A DNA stretch of 64,000 nucleotides. It comes from Kalmanozyma brasiliensis GHG001 (lineage: Eukaryota; Basidiomycota; Ustilaginomycetes; Ustilaginales). This document shows, in pieces, positions 30,901-37,455 of the stretch. Within the stretch, counting starts at the first letter, position 1; each line of letters starts with the position of its first letter. The DNA lies in the NCBI RefSeq assembly GCF_000497045.1, contig NW_015961965.1, positions 66,779-130,778 on the forward strand, given 5' to 3'. The position numbers and the translations under genes are program-made. The notes below the pieces were generated by a model. It was not told the origin of the DNA. It saw only the letters and a list, made by a program, of their open reading frames with translations, and searched no databases.

Positions 30901-31105
30901 GCAGGGGCGCGTGACGCAGAGGCACGACGCCAGCAGTTTGGCCCACAAGTTGCTGCCAAGGGAGTTGACGGACCAGATGGAGTTGAGTCGGTGGGCTAAG
31001 GCGGGGACCGTGCAGACGACGTTGAGTGGCATGTTTGCGGGAAGGGCACAGCAGGCAGAGCAAGAGGCCAGCAGCTTTGAGACCGAGTCGAGCGAGTCGA
31101 GGTGA
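27905..31105 (+). CDS. PITH domain fused to a CENP-T-like histone-fold protein
   Basis: One uninterrupted frame of 1066 residues from the first in-frame ATG (27905). Residues about 20-228 are a PITH domain: LDPPESAKNVIKPWHERL, then VPFTCPVRLKSILI, FVNRPDGVDFDDV, VVEYPVSVARFSHTNSITI and FYLGFRG. PITH domains occur in TXNL1 and PITHD1 and contact the proteasome. Residues about 230-505 are Arg/Ser/Thr-rich and disordered. SPMDLLRRLARAPDF (about 507-521) resembles the P-x-x-LLR-x-L motif by which CENP-T recruits outer kinetochore proteins. Two SRVSFAEQ-type blocks follow in acidic sequence. Residues about 945-1035 match the CENP-T histone fold: DELDSACHDFFADFAANLL, VNITEQDVVAVLKRQGRV, LLPRELTDQMEL. 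CENP-T binds centromeric DNA with CENP-W. The joined architecture is unusual. A two-gene alternative would need an unseen intron or stop near 28600; none is evident. Confidence 0.82.
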   Translation: MSCNTSSSDQDSRDPGSSSTGLSAVDGDATSLFEYIIRDKVWGANLDPPESAKNVIKPWHERLSADPSTQSNVDDQLAITVPFTCPVRLKSILINTGTGDFAPTRCRAFVNRPDGVDFDDVEQATADDHPANLSPLASAATLGNVGSGKAQADFALLRGQEGVVEYPVSVARFSHTNSITIVLSHSNATTLSKFFYLGFRGTALVLKSEPGERLNIGAANSADRPVDGLKEKRGASQGLAGGSGRRNSSPRYVVGDQQVAQRIAQIAEDANTTPRRSPRRSRVSTPGGTAPDTESPTTTPTRKRKARASQAGEGDDDTETTPRPSRSPAKTRAPNTAPAVRNRPSMAGASPSAAASSLRGRDASQAQTASSSDPTRRRSLSQPPPNDVLLRQLQSSSMTPSAKYAAAQKQARTPSQTAALTTTPGRRALGTPRRTVPSSASAATNPFTGAASSSQQGMQTPATDKRRKRNDALLASAQRTRERRSASRKSLLWGGVGGWAGGREESPMDLLRRLARAPDFVAPPTPSEDSIAMPPPGVRPGRTSTASTADASSSRTRARDSAASSSHRSNVLMPGVSVPGDLTRDSNVSESLDVDESLMSPDDRSRSRLSDMGIPRRASGVGLVRGGIFAGMADRPKTSRISTGSRVSFAEQPSPASMRFDDMSSRREDELEHSLQQRGGAESFISASGIDAATARAIRRLDDLTRQSFFSEDGQLQYDDEDDEDEEEDAAILEARRRKSMGRSMSEPLEGEADGSILFLGGDDDMSQIHGDEEDQVSDSLAVDAADDDSDGLARRLAADDSASRDLSIQRDTSITGGEGDDSRISRVSFAEQEDVSFQVDDAYSSDDGAVEYGLSVPDLEEDDDSDAENRDARLDLLDPKDINALLKRRIVKKRKLRVSPHTGESVPPLPASVMRDIFSSFLTPSSSGTSSSLLSSSGSSTKKAKLDSTVLDELDSACHDFFADFAANLLTQAKTRSSRRAAEGVNITEQDVVAVLKRQGRVTQRHDASSLAHKLLPRELTDQMELSRWAKAGTVQTTLSGMFAGRAQQAEQEASSFETESSESR

Positions 31106-31549
31106 CGAAAGTGTGGGGAATGCCAAGCATTGATACCGGCGTTGATTGTGGGGCATGTGGACATGTGAGTGGGGCTGAGAAAAAGGTCGTCATTGTACTC
31201 AGTGGGGCTTTTCGCCGTCGAGCAGTTGTCAGGATACCGGGCCAAGTCATCCGGTGGCGCTTCGCCGTCCTCGCTCGGCGATGAGCCAGCCATTAAACTA
31301 GCCCGAGACGAGTAGGCCTTGCAGCGTGGGATTTCCATCGAAAGATAGCAACGGTGATGAAGAGAACTCGTGACGTCCCCACGCTCGATAAGACCTATGT
31401 GAACCGTTGTCGTCTCCGTTGGCCGTACCTCCTCCACGTCAGACCCATGCCTCCAAACAAGCATATATACCGACCACTTCTCGCGCTTCGCCTCCATCTT
31501 TCTCATCATCGCTCATCGTCCTTTCCCAACGGTGTTGCACCTCTACAGA
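31106..31549. promoter_or_regulatory. Promoter of the secreted repeat protein, with TATA box
   Basis: A CATATATAC element at about 31462-31470 sits 80 bases before the ATG at 31550, followed by a C/T-rich leader. This fits a strong, regulated fungal promoter. No other gene is seen in the interval. Confidence 0.5.
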
Positions 31550-33730
31550 ATGATACTTTACAAGGCCCTTCTGCTCGCTCTAGTGAGCGCCACCTTTGTC
31601 GTCGCTTCGCCGCTCGGTCGGCGTTCCGGGACCGTCGTTGCTCGCGACAATAATGGTGCTAGCGACGATCCGAGTGGCAACTATCCGATCGGCAACGATC
31701 CTCCCTGCGACCCAGGCTCGCCTTCCTGCGAGAATCCGGACGGACTTTCAAAGAGAAACATCGTCGTCCCTCGACATGCGGTTGAAGGCGAGTTGGACAA
31801 GGGCGGTTCGGCTGGCCCGCCTCCCCATGGCAACCCGGATGACCCTCCTGGCCATGGTCACCTGAGTCATGGCGACACGTTCGAGCAGCCCAGAGATGAT
31901 CCGTTGTGCGAGCTCGATCCAGCATCGTGCGAGGATCCGAGCGCACAGGACCCTTTCGGCAAGTTTGAGAAGCGCTCAGGTCCACCTCCCAATGGCAACC
32001 CTTACGATCCCAATCCTCTCTGCGCAACTCACCCGGAGTTGTGCCATCCCAACGCCAGCCAGGACCTGGCAAAGAGGGACCACGAGAGCATTGCTGCGTT
32101 CTGCCGAAAACACCCAGCTGCTTGCGACCACGCTCGTCAAGGCCATATAGATCGACGCGACCTCGGCAAACGTGAAGATGCGCCACCCGTCTCGGTCGAG
32201 GAACATCGCAAAGGTCACGGAAGCGGGATATGGAGTCCTCGTTGCGCTTACGACCCCGCATATTGCGACGGCGTCGTTGAAGGTCGACTGGAACGACGAG
32301 CCTCGCACCCCAGACGTCCAGGTGAAGGCAATCCCAGGACGCCATGGAACGATCCAGCTTGCGCCGAAGACCCGGAGGATTGCGATCCTCCCTACAATGG
32401 TCATCGAGAACGTCAGGTGGATATCGAAGCTCGATCTGTCATCGAGGGTCGACTGGAACGACGAGCCTCGCACCCCAGACGTCCAGGTGAAGGCAATCCC
32501 AGGACGCCGTGGAACGATCCGGCTTGCGCTGAAGACCCGGAGGATTGCGATCCGCCCTACGGACCGGGTCGGGATCGTCACGTGGATGTCGAAGCTCGAT
32601 CCGTCGTCGAGAGCCGACTGAACCATGGCGAGCTCGAGGAGAAGCGACAAAGGAAGCCCTTCCCGGAACCTCAACCTCCTCCTGATCCCTGCGAGATTGA
32701 CCCCGCGCTCTGCGATGCCAAAAAGAAGGATGTTCCGCTCGTTGCCGACGGTCGATTGAATCGACGCGGAGTTGTCGAGGTCAAAAAGCCTGCGGCAGAC
32801 AAAGAGTGCCCTTGGCCGTACTGCGATCCGAATCCGCCACCCCAACCCCCTCCTCCTACGTGCACACCTTGCCCATACCTCCCGTACTTTTGCCCGCGCG
32901 ACAAAGGGTGGTGTCCGCCGAGTGGGAAGAGTGGAAGGGATGCCGAGCCTCGTCTGGAACGACGCGAGCTACACGGACGACGAGAGGACGAGCTGCCGCC
33001 TTCGGCAGGACACCCTGCGAACGGCAAAGGCTCGGGCGATTATACATTCTGCAGATACTACCCGGAGTATTGTCATCCTCCTGCCGACCTGCACGAATCG
33101 AAGGTTTCCTCTTACGAACCGACCTACAAAGAGGTCTACCTATGGTGGATCTCTGCCCATCCGGGCTACGATACCCTTCCGTCATACCGAGAGATGGTGA
33201 AGGAGTTCAAGGCGGCTCACGGAGGTCACCACAAGCGCTCTAATCTGCAGGAGTACAACGAAGGTCACATCTTGCTCGCCAGCCCCGGGGAGAGAGCGAT
33301 GAAAGACGCCCATCACTGGCGCACGCTGGACGAGCCGACCTACGAGGAAGTGGGAGAGTGGTGGGAGGCGACGCACCGGAGCTGGAATGGCGACTACAAG
33401 AGCCTTCCGCCGTACTCACAGATGTTTGAGGCGTACATCAAGGCTCATGGCAACCATGATGCCGTAGTCGAGAAGCGCTCGTCTCCGCCAGCTTCCAGCG
33501 AGGCTGACTTTGAAGGGCTTCCCAGCTCGACCAACAAGGACGACTCCAAGGCAGCGACCGAACGGTACAAGCGCAAGCATTTTGAATGGGATGGAAAGGT
33601 CGTTCATGGTGTCGATGAAGGGGACATCAACGAGGAGAACGAGGAGGCACACTTCTCAGGCGATGCCAAGGCGACGATCCCTCACCACAAGCAGAATCCG
33701 CGCCCCGAGTGCCCCACCTGCGGGAAGTAG
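31550..33730 (+). CDS. Secreted, probably Kex2-processed, cysteine-motif repeat protein
   Basis: A 726-residue precursor. A signal peptide (1-20, MILYKALLLALVSATFVVAS) is followed at once by a dibasic GRR. At least twelve further KR or RR sites divide the chain (for example 68-69, 141-142, 175-176, 207-208, 249-250, 304-305, 365-366, 405-406, 471-472, 562-563, 642-643). Eight exact copies of C-x3-P-x2-C, mostly followed by Asp, Glu or His, occur at 120, 158, 185, 232, 271, 326, 381 and 501, and a variant at 53. One 55-residue unit is tandemly duplicated. Near the C-terminus two Trp-Trp repeats (523-563 and 595-643) each end in a dibasic site. No enzyme domain. Similar precursors in smuts (Rep1, Rsp1, Hum3) give cell-wall or surface peptides needed for hyphae or infection. 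Function here is inferred, not shown. The start at 31550 is the only ATG before the signal peptide. Confidence 0.85.
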   Translation: MILYKALLLALVSATFVVASPLGRRSGTVVARDNNGASDDPSGNYPIGNDPPCDPGSPSCENPDGLSKRNIVVPRHAVEGELDKGGSAGPPPHGNPDDPPGHGHLSHGDTFEQPRDDPLCELDPASCEDPSAQDPFGKFEKRSGPPPNGNPYDPNPLCATHPELCHPNASQDLAKRDHESIAAFCRKHPAACDHARQGHIDRRDLGKREDAPPVSVEEHRKGHGSGIWSPRCAYDPAYCDGVVEGRLERRASHPRRPGEGNPRTPWNDPACAEDPEDCDPPYNGHRERQVDIEARSVIEGRLERRASHPRRPGEGNPRTPWNDPACAEDPEDCDPPYGPGRDRHVDVEARSVVESRLNHGELEEKRQRKPFPEPQPPPDPCEIDPALCDAKKKDVPLVADGRLNRRGVVEVKKPAADKECPWPYCDPNPPPQPPPPTCTPCPYLPYFCPRDKGWCPPSGKSGRDAEPRLERRELHGRREDELPPSAGHPANGKGSGDYTFCRYYPEYCHPPADLHESKVSSYEPTYKEVYLWWISAHPGYDTLPSYREMVKEFKAAHGGHHKRSNLQEYNEGHILLASPGERAMKDAHHWRTLDEPTYEEVGEWWEATHRSWNGDYKSLPPYSQMFEAYIKAHGNHDAVVEKRSSPPASSEADFEGLPSSTNKDDSKAATERYKRKHFEWDGKVVHGVDEGDINEENEEAHFSGDAKATIPHHKQNPRPECPTCGK
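32273..32602 (+). repeat. 165-bp in-frame tandem duplication (2 copies)
   Basis: Copies 32273-32437 and 32438-32602 encode the same 55-residue unit, starting V(V/I)EGRLERRASHP. About the first 40 residues are identical, with only a few silent third-base changes in the DNA; the last 15 differ at several positions. A third, shorter echo (VVESRLN) follows. The period is a multiple of three, so the frame is kept. Confidence 0.93.
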
Positions 33731-34469
33731 GGTGCTAATGCGGCTGCTGGCGGTGCCAGGTCTCGGCCTCAACTTGCTGGTGATGACATGTCTCAGCTTG
33801 AAGCTCCGGATCGTGATGATGTCACGGCCCCGTTCTAGTTCTGATGACAAGCCAAAGCCCAAGGCCCAAGGTATGGTCTGATTCCACATACTGTAGTCCC
33901 ATTTCGTCGTCTTCTGCCCCGTTCCCCTTATCTCTCTTCCCCAACCCGTCTTCGTCTGTGAGAGTCTCTCGGTCGACGCTTGTCTCTTGCTTTCGAATTC
34001 ATCCCCTCGTCTACTCTACTTGTCTGCTCTGTGCTGGTTTGTTGGCTTCGAGTGAAGCTGCAGCTTTCAGCATCGAAGGCTACCGTCGACACGCGTTTTC
34101 ATGGTGGCATTCCGGGTCACTATGATGCGACTATGCCGGCTCTTCGCCTTGACTGCCTGCGTATCTCTATCGTGCGATTATGTGCTCGGTTGAGACAGTG
34201 CACTCCTCGTCTGAACTTGACAAAGGGAAGTGATGGTCTCTGAAAGTCAGCGCAAGCCCTTTGTGCTGGTAGCGTGAGAAGCACGTTCTGATGCTGCCTT
34301 TTTCTTGCGTTGCGAATTTCTTCTGGCTTCCAAGCGGACAAAGGGTCCTTGGCCGTCCAAAAGTGCGCACTGATCTCCTTTTCCAACAACTTTTTTTCTT
34401 CCTCATCCTCCACCTATCCTCATCCTCATCATCCCTCATCACCACTGTCACCTTCCCTGTACACCGACC
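33731..34469. other. Intergenic region upstream of MAM33
   Basis: Between two plus-strand genes. The last 120 bases are strongly C/T-rich (CCTCATCC-type runs) and form the MAM33 leader. No gene, TATA box or repeat that I can support. Confidence 0.5.
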
Positions 34470-35288
34470 ATGATCGCACGTACTGCTACCCGAACGCTCC
34501 TCCGAGCGGCGCCTCGCGCCTTCACGCCCAGCAGCGCCATTGCTGCTCGTACCATCATTCGACCCGCACCCATCTCTTCGGCGATCCGCTCCTTCTCCGC
34601 CACCTCGCTCGCCCGGGGTCACGGCGAGTACGACGCCGAGCTCGCAGGCAAGCTCGTCCAGGAACTCTCGTACGAACAGGAGAACTCGAACCTCTTCACC
34701 GGCGACTCGCCTACGGCCGAACCCGGGTTCGTGACCGAGTTCAAGCAGTCTGGGATCTGGAAGATCCGCGACACGCCCGGGCTCGACGAGGTTGCTCTCG
34801 AGCGTCAGTTCGGAAACGAGCACATCCTGCTTCTCTTCTCCGTCGGCGACATTGACACTTCCGGTGCTCTGCCGGAGGACAACGAGGATGGCACGCCGGG
34901 TGAGGTCGATGGTCCTCCGGAACAGCCCGAGAACCCCCCGTTCCCAATCCGCATCTCGGCCACCATCACCAAACCCACCGGCGGCGCGATCATGATGGAC
35001 GGCTTCGTACAGGATGGAGAGCTCAACATCGACAACATCGGATACTACAAGGATGCGGATCTGGCCACCAGGCTCGACGCCGAGGCGGACTGGAAGAGGA
35101 GAGGCGTCTATCTCGGCCCCCAGTTCGATACGCTCGATGAAAGCCTGCAGGGCCAGTGGCACCAATTTTGGGCAGAGAGGGGTATCGATGCTAACATGGC
35201 GTTGTTCGTGCCTAATTATGCCGAGTACAAGGAGCAGCGCGAGTACTGTAGCTGGTTGGGACACATGAAGGAGTTTGTCGAGGCTTGA
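34470..35288 (+). CDS. MAM33: Mitochondrial acidic matrix protein MAM33 (p32/gC1qR family)
   Basis: Soluble trimeric matrix protein that supports mitochondrial translation and respiratory complex assembly. The 272 residues start with a long basic, Ser/Ala-rich presequence (about 1-50, MIARTATRTLLRAAPRAF...RSFSAT). The family core follows: LVQELSYEQEN, an acidic loop (PEDNEDGTPGEVDGPPEQPE), then FPIRISATITKP, MMDGFVQDGELNIDNIGYY, YLGPQFDTLDESLQ and the terminal LFVPNYAEYKEQREY-type helix. Length and order are normal. No introns. Confidence 0.94.
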   Translation: MIARTATRTLLRAAPRAFTPSSAIAARTIIRPAPISSAIRSFSATSLARGHGEYDAELAGKLVQELSYEQENSNLFTGDSPTAEPGFVTEFKQSGIWKIRDTPGLDEVALERQFGNEHILLLFSVGDIDTSGALPEDNEDGTPGEVDGPPEQPENPPFPIRISATITKPTGGAIMMDGFVQDGELNIDNIGYYKDADLATRLDAEADWKRRGVYLGPQFDTLDESLQGQWHQFWAERGIDANMALFVPNYAEYKEQREYCSWLGHMKEFVEA

Positions 35289-35648
35289 AGGGGCGTAGCA
35301 TGTCGGTTTTTCATTTTCAATGTCACTACTCTTGATCACTTCTGGCTTCTCTCATCTGCAAGTATGTGGTTCGGATGTCCAGTAAGAGCAGTACGTACGT
35401 CTTGCCAAGAGACCTGAAAGCAGCATCGAGCATCATACCAGCCGGTCGAAACGATTGATCCTGCACCATAACCAATTATTTAACAGCCCAAAAAAATCCC
35501 GACTCCGATTCCCGAGCCTCTGCCCTCAAGGGGAAAATTTTGGGAAACTTCGCACTTTTTGCCCGCCCAGCGGCTCAGGGTCTTCTCAATTCGACCTGGC
35601 ACCTTCTCCAATATCGACCATCACCGCACACACTCGAACTTCGTCATT
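35289..35648. other. Intergenic region upstream of the Nop13-like gene
   Basis: Promoter space between two plus-strand genes. Contains an A-rich patch (about 35470-35500) and a C-rich leader. Nothing else recognised. Confidence 0.5.
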
Positions 35649-37301
35649 ATGTCGGACACGGAGCCCACACCCACCGAAGCGGGCGCCGAGCGCGTGCTCA
35701 CCAACAAAGAGAAGCGTCAGTTGGCGGTGGCGCAGAAGAAAGCGGCCAAGGAGGCTGCTGCGGCACGCAAGGCTGGCGGTTCTGCCGACATTGCTGCTGG
35801 AACCAAGCGCAAGGCTGACGACGACACTCCCCTCACCACCACCGATGCCGCCGCTGACGGTGAAGCCGAAGAGGAAGTGGAAGCCATCTCGCACAAAGAA
35901 CAACGTCGACGGAAGAAATTGGCCAAGCTCGATCCTTCCACCTCCTCCTCGGATCCTAGCCCGAACAACCTCGTCCACCCAGACCGAGCAGCCCCCCTCC
36001 CTCGCAGTCAGTACAGCGTGTGGGTGGGCAACCTCTCCTTCTTCACCGCGCCCGCCAAGCTCATCGACTGGTTCGCCCAACGCGGCGTTGATGGGATTTC
36101 GCGCGTCAACATGCCCAAAGGTGCGCGGCGGGCCGAGATGAACAAAGGGTTTTGTTACGTCGATCTGCCCAGCAAGGATGCTCTCGTAGCAGCGGTGAAT
36201 CTGTCTGAGCAACCGTTGGATGGGCGGAAGCTGTTGATCAAGGATGGGGGTGATTTTGCGGGGAGACCGGAGATCAATGGAATTGCGCTCGGTGTTGCAC
36301 GATCCCTTCCGAGCGCTACGACCAACTTGCATGCGAACAAAGACGACGAGGAGGGAGATGAAGAGGAGAAGGGAGAGGAGAAGGGAGAAGGGGAGAGAAA
36401 GGGCAAGACGGGTCTCACCAAGACCGCTCAGAAGATTCTGAGGGCGCAGAAGAACGCGCCTAGCATGACGTTGTTCCTAGGCAACCTCAGCTTCAATACC
36501 ACCGAGCAAGGGGTGAGGGATCTGTTCGACCGGTCGGCGGGTCTGCGCAACCCGGCGCCCAAGAAGAAGATGAAGAAGGATAGGAAAAAGAGCGAGCGGA
36601 AACCCAAGGCTTCTTCATCCTCGTCCTCATCTTCGGATTCGGAGAGCGATTCTGATTCGGACAGCGATTCGGACAGCGACTCCAGCAGCTCCTCCTCCTC
36701 CTCCGCTACCGAAGACGAAGAGGAGTCCACCCCCACCGACTCCTCCAAACCCGCCACGCCGGCTCTGGGCGAAGTCACCCCTTCCCCCGCTGGCATCCGC
36801 AAAGTTCGTCTGGGCACCTTCGAAGACGCCCCCGACAAATGCAAGGGTTTCGGCTTTATCGATTTCCACACGATCGAGCAGGCCACTGCGTCGCTCATCG
36901 ATGCGCGCAACACCTTCCTGGACGGACGCAAGATTCTGTTGCAGTATGCTTCGGCGGATGCGACGCGAAGGGGTGCTGGCAAGGCTTCGCGCGAGGCACT
37001 GGGGAAGAAGGGCAAGAATGAGCTCAGGGTTGGATTTATGAGGAAGGATCAGATGACGAGGCCTAGGAGAGAGAGGGTGGAGGAGGAGAAGGTGGCACCG
37101 GTGCCGGGAAGTTTCGATCCTGACGCACCGCTGCCCAAGAAGCATAAGGAGACCAAGGAGGAGCGTATGGCGCGCAGAGCCGAGAAGGGCGAGAGGGGAC
37201 CGGCAAGGAGGGCAAAACCCGGTGCTGCGCTGGCCAATGCTCAACGCGCCAGCACTGGTATCGTGCAGAGCACTGGAACGAGGGTCACTTTCGACGAGTG
37301 A
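35649..37301 (+). CDS. NOP13: Nop13-like nucleolar RNA-binding protein with an interrupted second RRM
   Basis: Two-RRM protein of pre-ribosomes. The ATG at 35649 gives 550 residues. A basic, Ala/Lys-rich N-terminus (1-115) precedes RRM1 (about 118-215: YSVWVGNLSFF, GFCYVDLP). RRM2 begins TLFLGNLSFNTTEQGVRDLF (about 274-293) but resumes only at GIRKVRLGTFEDAPDKCKGF (about 382-401) and FGFIDFHTIEQA. The yeast protein has the matching block directly (IRMATFED, CKGFAFIDF). The 80 or so residues between are Lys-rich and then Ser/Asp/Glu-rich (SDSDSDSD tract) and sit in the loop after helix 1. The C-terminus is basic. The insertion is encoded without a stop or splice site that would remove it. Convergent with the ProRS gene. 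Confidence 0.85.
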   Translation: MSDTEPTPTEAGAERVLTNKEKRQLAVAQKKAAKEAAAARKAGGSADIAAGTKRKADDDTPLTTTDAAADGEAEEEVEAISHKEQRRRKKLAKLDPSTSSSDPSPNNLVHPDRAAPLPRSQYSVWVGNLSFFTAPAKLIDWFAQRGVDGISRVNMPKGARRAEMNKGFCYVDLPSKDALVAAVNLSEQPLDGRKLLIKDGGDFAGRPEINGIALGVARSLPSATTNLHANKDDEEGDEEEKGEEKGEGERKGKTGLTKTAQKILRAQKNAPSMTLFLGNLSFNTTEQGVRDLFDRSAGLRNPAPKKKMKKDRKKSERKPKASSSSSSSSDSESDSDSDSDSDSDSSSSSSSSATEDEEESTPTDSSKPATPALGEVTPSPAGIRKVRLGTFEDAPDKCKGFGFIDFHTIEQATASLIDARNTFLDGRKILLQYASADATRRGAGKASREALGKKGKNELRVGFMRKDQMTRPRRERVEEEKVAPVPGSFDPDAPLPKKHKETKEERMARRAEKGERGPARRAKPGAALANAQRASTGIVQSTGTRVTFDE

Positions 37302-37357
37302 GACGCCATTCGCTCAATTTGACGCTTCTATACACGATGTGGATCGGTGTGTGATGT

Positions 37358-37430
37358 GTTGCATGGGGAGTCTCTATTGCGTGCGGTGACCCTGAAGTTG
37401 CATGGGGAGTCTCTATTGCGTGCGGTGACC
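37358..37430. repeat. 39-bp tandem duplication between convergent genes
   Basis: An identical 34-base block starting GTTGCATGGGGAGTC occurs at 37358-37391 and 37397-37430, period 39. The linker CTGAA recurs after the second copy. It lies in the 154 bases between two stop codons, where both 3' ends probably overlap. Confidence 0.93.
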
Positions 37431-37455
37431 GATGCTGAAGTTGAGGAGAGATGAG

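Noticed and set aside
34167..35339. Open frame of 390 codons on the minus strand
   Set aside because: Antisense to MAM33; the acidic and Arg-rich translation mirrors the MAM33 codons.
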